Shown piece by piece: positions 22,323 to 34,463 of a stretch of 64,000 nucleotides of DNA; positions within the stretch are counted from its first letter, which is position 1, and each line of letters starts with the position of its first letter. The translations under genes and the position numbers were made by a program. The stretch covers positions 28,122,428 through 28,186,427 of the forward strand of contig NC_084803.1 of NCBI RefSeq assembly GCF_963583255.1, given 5' to 3'. The notes under the pieces are model-generated. The model had not been told where the DNA came from and searched no databases. It saw only the letters and a list, made by a program, of their open reading frames with translations. Source of the stretch: Pyrus communis (lineage: Eukaryota; Streptophyta; Magnoliopsida; Rosales; Rosaceae).

Positions 22323-25300
22323 TGATAACTCATATATTTCATACATTTATACCATCAATTCCTAGTCCCTTTGTGATATTTTTGAGTTAAACTAGTTACA
22401 TTTTACCCTCTTTTGTGTTAGTGTGCAGCTAATCATATTTTGGAGCTCAGTTGAGGACAAATAAGGCAAAATGGTGCTAAAAGTGGAGAATTGAATAAGG
22501 ATGCTAATGTTGACAAAGAATTAAAAGTGGAACTGAATATGGTGCTGAATATGGCTCTTTATAAGACCAATAACAGCAAAAAACGTGGGAATTAAATGCC
22601 CAATTACTGGAATGTATTGGCAATCTGTAACAGCCTCTTTAACCTTGTGAAATTGAGAGTTTCAACCACTTTTACATAAGCTTCCTGATGCTAACTAATT
22701 AAGCACACAAATTAAAACCCTCTTGTGACAATTGTAGTAAAGATGCAAGTAGGGATCGTTCTAGACCGGGGATTAGGAGGGATTACTAAATCACTTGGAA
22801 AATGACTCAAAAACGTAAAACAAACGTTAAAAACACTAAACTAGACTCAAAGAATGCAAAAATAAACAATAAAACACTAAAACAAATCAAAAGACTCAAA
22901 GAATACAAAGCACTTATAAACACAAACTAAGACACTATCTAACTAAATTAGACACGAAGGTAAAGGGGGATTGAGGTTTTGACGAAATTAAACTAAATAC
23001 ACAAATTGTAATTTAAAGGCAGAATGTAAATATGAATGTGATGAAAATATGGATGAATGCTAGCTAGAAGGTTCTTCTCCACACATGTCACACTTGCATA
23101 CAAGATGATTTTCAGTTGGTCTTTCTATGAATTATGAAACCCAACACCCCGGGTTAATTAGGTCCGCTTAAATTAACCGTCAAGTTTTCCTTAAGTTAAT
23201 GAATTGGATGGGTTAGCGCAACGCAATTCAAAACATTCTCCAAAAGTCCTTTACGTGAAAAGCACAATAAAGATACAATCAAAAATCATTAAGCATCATG
23301 AAAACTATAAGTGTTGACGAGGCATTCGTTACTATGATGAGCATGAAACTAGTGCCAAGAATTCATTTAACGCGATTGTTTATAAGCAACCTCCACTACT
23401 TGTGAATATAAATTCATAACTATTAGGTGAAACTCACTTATATTCTAGCGTCATATTCATGCATGAAAATTAAGCGTGCACTCTCAATAAACATACATAA
23501 ATAAGTTATCGATCAAGCAGTTAAACAAATTGAATTCATCATTCATGAAATTCCAACCAAAAGTAATCAAATCATATTGCAAGCATAAACATGGTTTCGA
23601 ATCACCCCCTAGCTAAATAGGGGTTTAGCCTCTCATGTTCACAACAAGAAAAATAAAATTGAATTTAAACATAAAGAACAAATGATGGATTACACCTAGA
23701 ACGCCCAACGAATCCACTTGAATTTCTGCGCGTCTAAGTCCTCTTTCCTCTTCTCCTTGATGCGGCAGTGAGGTTAAATGGATGATTTTGATGTTATTTT
23801 GGGTTGGGGATGGATTTATGGAGGTTTAGTGGTGCGGCAATGGTGGGGAAGGTGTGGAAGAATGGCTAGACTAGAAGGGGAATGCACGGTTTGAATCAGG
23901 GAGAATTGCGGTTGTTAAGGGAAAAAAATAGGGTGGATAAGGGGTGACGGCTTATGAATTAGGGTGAATGGATGCACGGGTTTTTTGGGGGCAATGGGAG
24001 AATTGAATGGCTGAATTTTATGGGGAAAAAATGCGGCTGAGAACGTGATGCTGGAATGGATGGTGATGCTGGAATGGATGGTGATTGGCGGCAGAGAAGA
24101 AAAAATAGGTGAAGGTGGCTGCGGCAGCATGTTATTTTTGGGAGTATTAGGTTTTATTAATAATGGGATGCACGGCTGCTTGTTATTTTTGGGATATTAG
24201 GTTTAATTAATAATGGGATGTAAAATGGGAGTCACGGCTTAAGAATGAATTAAGGGAGAATGGTCAAGTATTGCGGCTGAATGAATTAGGGTCAATGAAT
24301 TATGGTGGCTGAATGATTCTTGAAGGCACGGCAAAAATGTAGGATTAGTGGCTGATTTGTTTTATTATATTTTTTTTTGCTGAAAAATATGAAAAGAAAA
24401 ATAATAAAAGGTCCCTAAGGTGCGGCTAAATGGTGGAAACCCTAGGGCTTAGAAATTCAAACCCTCTTTTATTTTTATTAACTAAAATTCACCTAAAGGC
24501 TGCTAGAATTTAGGAAATAAAATCAGAAATTAAAAGGGAATAATTAAAGGGTGCGGCTAGGGTTAGGTTAGGAGAGGGAAATAGGGTTTAATTGCACAAC
24601 ATTGGACAAAAGTGCCCCCCCCTTGCACGGCAAGGGAAGGGAATTAAGGTTAAGGCACGGCAAGGTTGTGTAATTGGGCTAGGGCCTTGGTTTTGTGTCC
24701 TAAAGTGCCTACAAGGCCGTCAAAGTGGCTAGAAAATACGGACGTTTAAGTTTAGAAAAGGTTACCAAAACGGGAAACTTAGGGTTAACTTTCCTACTTC
24801 AAGTAGGAAACCTTGTTTGAGTAGGATTCCTCGTTTTGGTAAGAATTCATCGTTGGAGTAGGAATTCGTCGTTTCTTCAAATCTTCAACTCATTCATTCC
24901 TCTTTCGCTCCAAAAGACTCCAATTTGCATCTTCTTGCACACTTTGGCCTTATAATCTGAAAATACACAAAAGTAGCCTTAAACACTAAAATAGCTAAGT
25001 AAACACAACATAAATGCACGAGAACAAGCTAATTAAGTCGCATGAATATGCTCCTATCACTTCCCCTTGGGGACGCCCATAGCTCTCTTTCTTCTCTTTC
25101 TTTGGCCTTTCTTCCAGAAAGAAAACCCTATTTCCCTTCACCATCCGTTGCCACCGAAGAAACCACGCAGCCGCGTTGTTCTTGAAGGATTTCAACATCA
25201 AAATTGTTTCAAAGGGGTATCTTCTATGAACTTTAGTTTCACACATGCTGTTCTTGATATTTATATATTATGTATTCATGTTGTGTAATTAAGTTCATAG

Positions 25301-26001
25301 TTGGGGATTTCGATGTAGCCTTGCAAACCTATTATATGTTATTAAGTTAAAGAATTCAAATTACCAATCTGTGTTCTTGTTTCATTCATTGATTTTATAG
25401 TAAAATTTGTTTGTTAATCTTAATGTTTGATCACCATTATGATTGCTTATGAATTATTCGATCAAGGTTATGGTACACATCATGCTTAATCTTGGTAGAC
25501 ATGTGATGAATGAAGAAACTGCTATGCATAAATCATGCCATGTGATTTCTTTGGTTCTTTGAAGTTTTCTTGTTCTTAATGAATTCTTATTTGGTAATCT
25601 AAGTTGAACATCACAACTAGGTTGCAGATTAGGAGTACTTGATCACAACCACACATTAAATGGATGATCATAAATAAGTAAAATGAACCCTAGTTGCAGA
25701 TTGGAAAGTTGAATGCGTTTTGACTTAAATTTCATGGAATTGGCTTATAATGGTGAAATCGGTATCCCTAGTTCTATTCTCATCGTTTCTGAATCAATCT
25801 ATCATTCATTTTTATCTTGTATTGCATTTTAAGTTACTTTAGATTCCAAAACAAAAATTTTAATTCAGTTTTCATTTTCATTGTTAGTGAGGGTTCAAAT
25901 AAAGCTAGTAATTTGTAGAGTTCTAATCAGTCCCTGTGGTTCGACACCCTTACTTGTGCCATTATACTATCCTTATATTTGCACTTGAAAAGAACACAAC
26001 A
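22323..26001 (+). repeat. 5' LTR of the Ty3-type element (interrupted)
   Basis: Without the 22686-25059 insertion the LTR is about 1300 bp. From about 22512 onward it matches 30129-31235 closely, for example 'GGTTCGACACCCTT' at 25938 and 31172 and 'CAAGGTTATGGTACACATCA' / 'CAAGGTTATAGTACACATCA' near 25463 and 30699. Confidence 0.85.
22686..25059 (-). mobile_element. Family L solo LTR (2374 bp)
   Basis: It is flanked by CTTCC on both sides (22681-22685, 25060-25064). The empty site is preserved in the other LTR at about 30295 ('AAGCTTCCCCTTAAGG'). On the minus strand it runs TGATAGGAGCATATTCATGC to TTAGCATCA. It is closely similar to copy 1 (1-2095), including the 'CTTGCCGTGCAAGGG' palindrome near 24620. 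It is non-coding. Confidence 0.9.
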
Positions 26002-26007
26002 AAATTT

Positions 26008-26025
26008 TGGCGCCGTTGCCGGGGA
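26008..26025 (+). other. Primer-binding site, tRNA-Asp type
   Basis: TGGCGCCGTTGCCGGGGA lies six bases after the 5' LTR end. This is the primer site used by Athila, Tat and related Ty3-type elements, complementary to the tRNA-Asp 3' end. Confidence 0.88.
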
Positions 26026-26111
26026 CTAATTTCAGTCCCCTATAATTGCTTACTTTATAAACCCTATCTATTTTTCTTTTCTTACTTTAGATTTTTAATT
26101 TACATTTTAGG

Positions 26112-26516
26112 TTGTTTGATTTCAAGTGGTATACAAAGATGTATGGTAAATGTCCGTTATGTGCTAAAACTGGCCATCCTCTTCAATTTTGCCCAATGAG
26201 AGATGAGTTTCCTACGTTTGTCCGAGAACACTCACACCGCATGTGTTTCTCTAACCAAAGGCCACTGCAACCATTGTCAAATACATACAGCCCCGCTTGG
26301 AAAAACTCTCATCATGACTCTTGGAACAACATACAAGCTCTAAATCAAGCATTTGCACCTCCACCACAGCAAGAATTGTTTGACACTACATTGGAGGACA
26401 CTTTGAAGCTACTCGCTCAAAACAATTTGCAATTTCAACAATCAACGAGTAATATTATTCAGAACCACTCTTTAGCACTAACTAAGCTGGTAATTCAAAT
26501 GGGTCAGATTGTCTAA
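26112..26516 (+). pseudogene. Gag-like frame of the non-autonomous element
   Basis: The 134-residue frame has a zinc-knuckle-like CPLCAKTGHPLQFCP near its start and a Pro/Gln-rich middle (NTYSPAWKNSHHDSW, AFAPPPQQELF). It ends at a TAA after MGQIV. The NTY-x-P-x-W-x-N pattern is typical of gag in Ty3-type elements. Only the C-terminal part of a normal gag is present. Confidence 0.6.
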
Positions 26517-26731
26517 GCATTAAATGAACATCAATCTGGTGGTGATGATCAACAAGAGAAAGAGGAACAACAAAACAAAGCTTGTTGTGCATATTTTCAT
26601 GAGGTTCCTGAGCTTTACGAAAATGAAGAGCCTTACACTCCTCCAAGCCATACGTTCCACCAATTCCTTTTCTAGGGAGATTTGTCAAACAAAAGCATGA
26701 TGAGCCACCCATAGATGCATTTGAAGAAATT

Positions 26732-27175
26732 GTGCTAGACATAATGTTTGAAGTTCTTCCTCTATCTTCTAATTCAATTGATTGTTTTTCAAAATCTGTG
26801 TCAGATTCTCCATGTTGTTTTAGACCTTTACATGTGCCATCTTTGGAGTCTTTTGGAGATGATTTGCTGCCATATCAAGAGAAAAACAAATTGAACTTGA
26901 ATGACGAATCATTGCTGCCGATTCACCATAAGAAAGAAGATTTGGAGCTAGATGATGAGATTGCTACCTTGAACGAATTTCATTCATCCATTGAAATAAT
27001 TGCTCCAGCCACATCTTCAACAATTTTTGAGGATATGCTTCTTCGCAAGAAGAGACGAAAACACCATCACAATCAAGTCCTTGTGGAAATTCAACGCACC
27101 ATATTCAAAGTCCCTCAAAAGAAACCACTTCTTCCAACTAAGGTTCGGAGGTACCTTGACTTCCTGCCACCCTAG
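26732..27175 (+). pseudogene. Second internal frame of the non-autonomous element
   Basis: This 147-residue acidic, Ser-rich frame ends LPTKVRRYLDFLPP. It is followed at about 27222 by 'GCTAGGAGGCAACC', a block I associate with the post-coding region of Athila/Tat-like elements. No catalytic motif is visible, and the function is unknown. Confidence 0.45.
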
Positions 27176-28324
27176 CCGTTCATCTGTCATGGTACCATGT
27201 CTCGCCTAGACATTAAATAAAGCACTTGCTAGGAGGCAACCGAGCTAGGTTTGTATTCTTTTCTTTTATTTTGTGTCTTTTAGTTTTTGTTTTATTTCAT
27301 TCCATGCTTACTTTGCCTTCCTGCATTGCTGCATTTCATTCTTTTTTTTTTTACGCAAAAAAGACAATGCTTAGTTTAGGTTTGGGGGTTTTGGATTGAA
27401 ATTTTCTGTTTGCTTTTAGTTTTGGCTAAAGTTTACTTTTGCTTACTAATGTGAATGTATAGGATGGGTGTGTATACAATCTGACTATGGTGCTATCATG
27501 AAAAGTTCCATATCATAATTTTTGAAGTTCACAAAGTTATTACTCTTGAATTATGGTGATTAAGCTGTCATGCCCAAATTATTGAAGAAGAATAGTGGAG
27601 ACTACCCTAGTGAGTTATTTTGAGCCTATTTGCTTCTTTGAGAGGGTTTAAAGTGTTTTTGCTCCAATCTTTTTCTTTCGATTTCATTTCAAATGATCTC
27701 ATTATTTCTATTTGATTGAACGCTAAGAATAATCCTATGTTGCAGATACCATGTGCTTGTTATCACTTATGAATAAACTCATTGAGACAATGTTAGGCTA
27801 TGCATGTTTTAACGACTAAAAGGCCTAATTCCCATTCCTTTGTGTACTTCATTCATCCTTGTTGCAGCCAAACACTTTTAACCTAGTTCTTTCATCACCT
27901 ACACCAAACTCTACCCATCTAAGCCCATTACAACCATACCTTATAGTTTGGGGAATACCAAAGTGATGAAGACAAAGATAGATTGAGCTAGATCAAGAAT
28001 GTGGCGTGTACCGAGGTAACATGTGCTGGAATTGCAAGACAAGAAACAAAAAAGTTTCAAAAAAAAAAAAAAAACAAAGAACAGAGAAGAAAATGAATAA
28101 AGAGATGCAATTTCCAAATCCTTCACTATTGCATGTGTGTCCTGGACACCAAAAACAAACAACGAAGATCAATTCAAGAGGAAAGCTTGTTGGTTGCAAC
28201 AAAAACACTTTGGTATGTCCCAAGCTCTAGTATTTCCTATCCATTGTTTCGTAGCCCTAGCCTAAGCCTTACATTACAACCTAGTGAAAGACCTAGCTAA
28301 TCTTTGGGGATATATCCATAGGTG
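27176..28324 (+). other. Non-coding interior of the Ty3-type element
   Basis: It contains 'CTTAGTTTAGGTTTGGGGGTT' near 27369, the purine-rich style seen in the 3' internal part of such elements, and a 15-base A-run near 28057. No gene is credible. It is cut at 28325 by a family-L copy. Confidence 0.5.
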
Positions 28325-30128
28325 TGATGTGATATAAACTAACACCCAAATTAAACCCTCTTTAGATAGTTGTAGTATGTGAAGGTAGGGATCGTTCTAG
28401 GCCGGGGATTAGAAGGGATACTAATCTACACTAATTAGACTCAAAAACAGAAAACTAGACTCAAACAACTCAAAACAAGCTAAATTGACTCAAATAACAC
28501 AAAACTAAGTTCACTTGACTCAAAACATGAACTAAAAACAAGTTTGTACGAAAATTAAACTAAAAAGACTCAAAATACTCAATGAGGGTTGTTTTGACGA
28601 ATTTAACTAAAACTAAGTAGATTGCAGAAAACAAATTAAGTTAATACAAAATTTGGGTGAATTAAAGGGTGAAAGGCTAGCTAAAGGGTTCATCTCCACA
28701 CATGACACATATGCATACAAATCGATTTCCAGTTATTATTCGTATAAACCATGAATGACAATACCCTAAGTTAATCGTGAACTGCACAAATTAACTCTCA
28801 GATTTTCCTAATTTCATTGAATTGGACTCAGCGACGCAATCAAATTATTCTTATCAAGTTCCCTATATGAACTGCATGATAGAGATACTATCAAAGATCA
28901 TTAAGTTCTATGAAAATCATAAGCATTGACAAGGCATTCGTAACTATGAACTGCATGATACTCCTGTCATGGATTTACTTAACACAATCATGACTAGTGA
29001 CTTCCACTACTTATAAATATAAGTTCATAACGATTAGGTGAAACTCCCTTATATTTTAGCATCAAATCCATGCATGCAAACTAAGTAGGCCTCCTTAATC
29101 AACATACAAGAATAAGTTATCAATCAAACAGATAAGTAAATTGCATTCATGTTTTACGAAACATTAACTGGAGAAAATCAATTCATATCACATATATGTT
29201 CATGGCTTTGAATTCACCTCTAACTAAAATGAAATTAATTCCACATGTCCATCATAATTGAAAACCAAATTAAAATAAACATTGAATTAAAACTAAGGAT
29301 AGAATACACCTAGAAACGCTTTAGCAATCCAATGGCAGATTGCAGGTCACGTCACCAAGCTTCTTCTTCTCCTTCCTTCCTTGTTGCGACACTCTTTGTA
29401 TTTTTCTCTGAAATTCTCTCTTAGGCTCTCTATATCTCCCTCTCTGAATTGCGGCACAATGTGTATTTATAGGGCAAATACATGGCATTGTTTGTGGAGG
29501 AAAAGGATTAGTTCTTAGCATTGTTTTAGGACTCCTAGAAATCAGATAAGAGGTGGTTTAATATGATAAGGAATCCCCCTTGCAGCTAGAGATAAGGTAA
29601 GATAAGATTAGGATTAGATAAGATAAGTTTGGTTTGGATAAGGTTTGGCTAAGGTCTCCTTGTGGTTTGGATAAGGTTTGGATAAGGTCTCCTTGTTTGC
29701 AGCTGATTCCAAGCCTCTAATTAATTCTTCCTGATTCCTTGCACATTCCTAGCACCTTTTAAGCACCAAAAACGTCCATTCCTTGTACTCCATACGCAAA
29801 CTATCCATTCCAGCCCAAAACTGCTCTAAAATGCTCCAAATTGCCTTTTCTTGCCACTTTTGTCATTTGAACCTACAAACACACGAAAATAGCTTAAAAC
29901 ACTCTAATAAACATAAACTAATTGAGTAAATGCAAGGAAATAGGCTAACAAAGTCGCATAAATATGCTCCTATCAAATTCCCCCACACTTAGCTTTTGCT
30001 AGTCCCCGAGCAAAACGAAACAAACAAAACACAACCTAAACCTTCCAACAATTGCCTCAGGGACTACTCCCACATATTTTCAATGAAACATGACATGTTA
30101 AAAATCACTACTCCCACAGATTTTAGAG
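28325..30128 (-). mobile_element. Family L: LTR plus about 150 bp of its own interior
   Basis: 28325-29975 is an LTR of the 18055-19696 subtype (TGATAGGAG...CACATCA on the minus strand). Directly beside its 5' end, 29976-30128 reads on the minus strand '...AAGCTAAGTGTGGGGGAATT' and then the LTR, a classic polypurine tract before a 3' LTR. This shows that family L is the LTR of a full retrotransposon. The rest of that element, and about the first 190 bases of the neighbouring Ty3-type 3' LTR, are deleted. No matching target duplication is left. Confidence 0.82.
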
Positions 30129-31235
30129 AAAGAATTAAAAGTGGAAACTGAATATGGTGATGAATATGGCTCTTTATAAGACCAATAACATCAAAAAATG
30201 TGGGAATTAAATGCCCAATTACTGGGATGTATTGGCAATCTGTAACAACCTCTTTAACCTTATAAAACTGAGAGTTTTAGCCCCTTTTACATAAGCTTCC
30301 CCTTAAGGACGCCCATATCTCTCTCTTCTCTTTCTTTGGCCTTTCTTCTAGAAACAAAACCCTATTTCCCTTCACCATCCGCTGCCACCGAAGAAACCAC
30401 ACAGCTGCGCTGTTCTTGAAGGATTTCAACATCATAATTGCTTCAAGGGGGTTCCTTCTATGAACTTTAGTTTCACTCATGTTGTTCTTGATATTTATAT
30501 ATTATGTATTCATGTTGTGTAATTAAGTTTATAGCTGGGGATTTCGATGTAGCCTTGCAAACCTATTCTATGTTATTAAGTTAAAATATTCAAATTACCA
30601 ACCTGTGTTCTTGTTTCATTCACTGATTTTATAGTATAATTTGTTTGTTAATCTTAATGTTTGATCACCATTATGATTACTTATGAATTATTTGGTCAAG
30701 GTTATAGTACACATCATGCTTAATCTTGGTAGACATGTGATGAATGAAGAAACTACTATGCATACATCCTGCCATGTGATTTCTTTGGTTCTTTGAAGTT
30801 TTCTTGTTCTTAATTGATTCTTATTTGGTAATCTAAGTTGAACATCACAACTAGGTAGCAAATTAGGAGTACTTGATCACAGCCACACATCAAATGGATG
30901 ATCATAAATAAGTAAAACAAACCCTAGTTGCAGATTGGAGAGTTGAATGTGTTTTGACTTAAATTTCATGGAATTGGCTTGTAATGGTGAAATCGGTATC
31001 CCTAGTTCCGTTCCCATTGTTTTTGAATCAATCTATCATTCATCTTTATCTTGTATTGCATTTTAAGTTACTTTAGATTCCAAAACAAAAATCTAAATTC
31101 AGTTTTCGTTTTCATTGTTAGTGAGGGTTCAGATAAAGCTAGTAATTTGTAGAGTTTTAATCAGTCCCTGTGGTTCGACACCCTTCCTTGTGCCATTATA
31201 CTATCCTTATATTTTCACTTGAAAGGAACACAGCA
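30129..31235 (+). repeat. 3' LTR of the Ty3-type element (5' truncated)
   Basis: It matches 22512-22685 plus 25065-26001 with a few percent divergence. It ends GAACACAGCA and is followed by the CAATT target duplication. The start of the LTR is missing, lost at the junction with the family-L remnant. Confidence 0.85.
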
Positions 31236-31240
31236 CAATT

Positions 31241-31510
31241 CAGACCTTATCTCTTGATGGCAAATGTACATCTTGGTAATTGTGGATGACTACTCTAGAT
31301 TCACTTGGGTATGTTTTTTAAGGGAAAATTTTGATACCTTTCAACAGTTCCTTGCTGTGTACAAAGTAATGTTGAATGAATCTCTGTCTAGCCATCCTAC
31401 TCTAGTAAGAATCAGAGCTGATCATGGAATCAAATTTGAGAATGCTCACTTTGATGATTTATGTTCAACCAACGGCATAAAGCATAAATTTTCTGCTCCA
31501 ATGACACTGA
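31241..31510 (+). pseudogene. Copia integrase core, continued
   Basis: It resumes after the insertion with QTLSLDGK, then (after a small frameshift) YILVIVDDYSRFTWV and later RADHGIKFEN, the catalytic core with its second Asp. After KFSAPMT the frame runs into unrelated residues, so the core is truncated near 31505 before the catalytic Glu. Confidence 0.85.
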
Positions 31511-31544
31511 TATCCCTTCTTCTCTAGCAACTGAAAATGATGAT

Positions 31545-31826
31545 GTGTTATTTCTCTTTTCGAAGGATAACAGTGATGCTTCTAGTGAGTTAAGTGTGGC
31601 GCCAGAAAGTGGCAATGAGAGTGAATCAAGCACTGATCAAGATTCTCGTGTCCTATTCAAGGACAAGCCAAAGTGGGCTAAAGGTCATCATGATGAGGAA
31701 ATTATGGGTCCAATTGACAAAGGCGTCAGAACTCGAAGGCAAATAGTTGATGAAGTTGCAAATGTTTGTTATGTCTTCCAGATTGAGCCTAAGAATATCA
31801 AAGATGCCTTAACTGATGAAAAATGA
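31545..31826 (+). pseudogene. Copia integrase-RT linker, broken
   Basis: It encodes a Ser/Glu-rich spacer followed by RTRRQIVDEV and EPKNIKDALTDE, which matches the low-complexity linker between integrase and reverse transcriptase in copia elements. It ends at a TGA before the next block. Confidence 0.65.
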
Positions 31827-32554
31827 ATCCTAGTCATGCAGGAGAGCTGAATCAGTTTGAGATGAATGAAGTCTGGTCCCTTGTTGATCGTTCATCGAAC
31901 ACTAATATTATTGGCACAAAATGGATTTACAAGAACAAGTCTGATGAATCAGGGAATGTAATCAGAAATAAGGCTAGGTTTGTTGCTTAAGGATACTCTC
32001 AACCTGAAGATGTTGATTTTGATGAAACCTTCGCTCATGTTGCTCGTCTTAAATCAGTCAGACTTCTTTGTGCTATTGCATGTCACTTAAAGTTCAAACT
32101 TTTTCAAATAGATGTCAAAACCACATTCCCTAATAGATATCTTAATGAGGAGGTCTACGTAGAATAACGAAAAGGCTTTGAGGATCCTCACAAGCTATAT
32201 GGGTTGTACAAACTGAGGAAAGCTCTTTACGATCTTAAACAAGCCCCTCGTGCTTGGCATAATAGGTTGTCTTCCCATATTCTTACTCATGGTTATACTC
32301 GCGGCTGTGTTGATAAAACTTTGTTTGTTAAGAAGGTTAAATCTCATGTTGTGATTGCTCAAGTATATGTAGATGACATAGTTGTTGGGCCTACTTTTGA
32401 TTCTCTTGTGAAACAATTTATTGATATGATGACAAGTGAATTGAAGATGAGCTTGGTTGGTGAATTAAACTACTTCCTTGGACTTCAAGTGAAACAAGAA
32501 AATGATGGCATTTTTATTTCTCAAACAAAGTAAGCCAAGAACTTGGTGAAGGAG
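31827..32554 (+). pseudogene. Copia reverse transcriptase, broken
   Basis: It contains IGTKWIYKNK, FQIDVKTTF, LYDLKQAPRAWH and YVDDIVVG (the Y-x-D-D catalytic box) followed by LVGELNYFLGLQV, all diagnostic of copia reverse transcriptase. In-frame stops are at 31988-31990, 32165-32167 and 32531-32533. It is cut at 32554 by a solo LTR. Confidence 0.9.
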
Positions 32555-34463
32555 TGATGCGTGATTTATACGCACAAATTAAACCCTCTTTTCGTCAAAT
32601 TGTAGTATATGTATAAGTAGGGATCGTTCTGGACCGGGGATTAGGAGGGATTGTTAATCACTTGGATTTGACTTAAAAACGTAAAAACATAATATAAAAC
32701 ACTAAACTAGACTCAAAGAATGTAAAACTAAACTTTAAAACACTAAAACAAATCAAAAGACTCAAAATGCTTTTAAAAACACAAACTAAAATGCTATACT
32801 AAACTCGAAGAATTCAAAACTAAAAATAAGAAAGATTAAGACTAAGACTTAAAACGAAATATGGGGGGATTGATTTTGGACGAATTTAAACTAAAATGGA
32901 TAGATTGTAAAGAAAACAAATTGTAAATATGAAATTGACGGAAATGAATGGATGGTATGGCTAGCTAAGGGGTTCATCTCCATACATGTTACACTTGCAT
33001 AATAAAATGATTTCCAATTGCACTTCAATAAACCATGAATTCTCAACACCCCGGGTTAATTAGGTCCGCTTAAATTAACCGTCAAGTTTTCCTTAAGTTA
33101 ATGAATTGGATGATTGCATACGACAACCCAAAGCATTCCTCACAAGTTCCCTACATGAATTGCATAATAGAGAAACAAGCAAGAATCATTAAGCATCATG
33201 AAAACTATAAGTGTTGACGAGGCATTCGTTACTATGATTGCATGAAACTTATGCCAAGAATTCGTTTAACGCGATTGTTTATAAGCAACCTCCACTACTT
33301 GTGAATATAAGTTCATAACGATTAGGTGAAACTCACTTATATTCTAGCGTCATATTTATGCATGAAAATTAAGCGCGCGTTCTTAATAAACATACATAAA
33401 TAAGTTATCAATCAAACGGTTAAACAAATTGAATCCACAACTTATGAAACGCAATTAGAAGTAATCAAATCAAAATGCAAGCATAAACATATATTTCGAA
33501 TCCCCCCCTAGCTAAAGGGGGGTTTAGTTCCTCATACAAAACAAAGAGAATTGAAATTAAACATTGAAATCAAAGAAACGCCTAAACATTCCAACAACTC
33601 AAACTTGAATTGTATGAACGTTTAGGCCCTCTTCTCTTCCTCTTTATTGTAGCATAAGGTCTAGGGATAATTGGTTTGGGGGATGGAAGTGTGGAATGGA
33701 AAAGGAGTGGTGGAGAAGTGGAAGGGGAATGGAAAAATGGTTTTTGGATTATAAGGGGAGAGATGGGAAGCTCACGGCTAAGAGAGAAAGGGATGTGTTT
33801 GTGGTGTGTTGTGTATGAAAATGAGATGTGAATGAATGAATGAATGCAAGGGTATTTATAGGAGTAGTGGAGGGAACATATGGCTATGTCATTTGTAGGT
33901 GAAGTAGGTGGATGTTGTAGGTGAAGTAGGTGGATGTTGTAGGTGAAGTGGATGTTGTAGGTGAAGTAGGTGGATGATATGTTAAGTGATAAGTGATAAG
34001 TGATATGATATGTGGTTATGATATGATAAGTGGTTAAGTGGTGATGATAAGTGATAAGTGATTAAATGATATGATATGTGGTGATGATAAGTGATAAGTG
34101 CATGTGGGTTAACTAATGAAGGAAATGCATGTGCAATGACAATGTGTTAGAATGGATGTGTGTTATGCATGGCATGATTGGGATTAGGAAAGGTTTAAAT
34201 GTCCTAAAACTAAAGAGAACAAGGTTCCAACACTTTGGCTCCAATTAGGTCTTCAATTTCGTCCAACACTTTGGCTTCAAGCATAAGCTATCCGTCCTTA
34301 GCCCAAAAGTGCTCCAAAAGTCTCCAAAATGCATCTTTTTGCTCCTTTAGCCCTTTGGACCTACAAACACACGAAAATAGCTTAAAGTACTAAAATAACT
34401 AAACAAACATAACGTAAATGCACGAGAACAAGCCATTTAAGTCGCATGAATATGCTCCTATCA
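32555..34463 (-). mobile_element. Family L solo LTR (1909 bp) in copia RT
   Basis: It is flanked by AGGAG (32550-32554, 34464-34468). On the minus strand it runs TGATAGGAGCATATTCATGC to CACGCATCA. The minus-strand TATAAATA is at 33853-33860. It has its own GATG/GTGATAAG-rich tandem patch at about 33890-34110. It is non-coding. Confidence 0.9.
33885..34110. repeat. Short tandem repeats inside the family L copy
   Basis: 'GTAGGTGAAGTAGGTGGATGTT' type units of about 20 bp repeat four times at 33894-33985, followed by many 'GATAAGTGATAAGTG' and 'GATATGATATGTGG' units. Other family-L copies in the window lack this expansion. Confidence 0.75.

Larger units (their letters stand above)
22323..31235 (+). 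mobile_element. Non-autonomous Ty3-type element (TR-GAG-like), itself interrupted
   Basis: It inserted in the copia integrase with target duplication CAATT (22318-22322, 31236-31240). LTRs begin TGATAACTC and end ACAACA or ACAGCA. The primer site after the 5' LTR is TGGCGCCGTTGCCGGGGA (26008-26025), complementary to tRNA-Asp, as in Athila/Tat-type elements. The interior (26026-28324) has a gag-like frame only; no protease, reverse transcriptase, RNase H or integrase is seen. Two family-L copies lie within, at 22686-25059 and 28325-30128. Confidence 0.85.

Noticed and set aside
25067..25288. Frames of 73-83 codons in the Ty3-type LTR
   Set aside because: They overlap each other on opposite strands and lie entirely inside LTR sequence repeated at 30300-30480.
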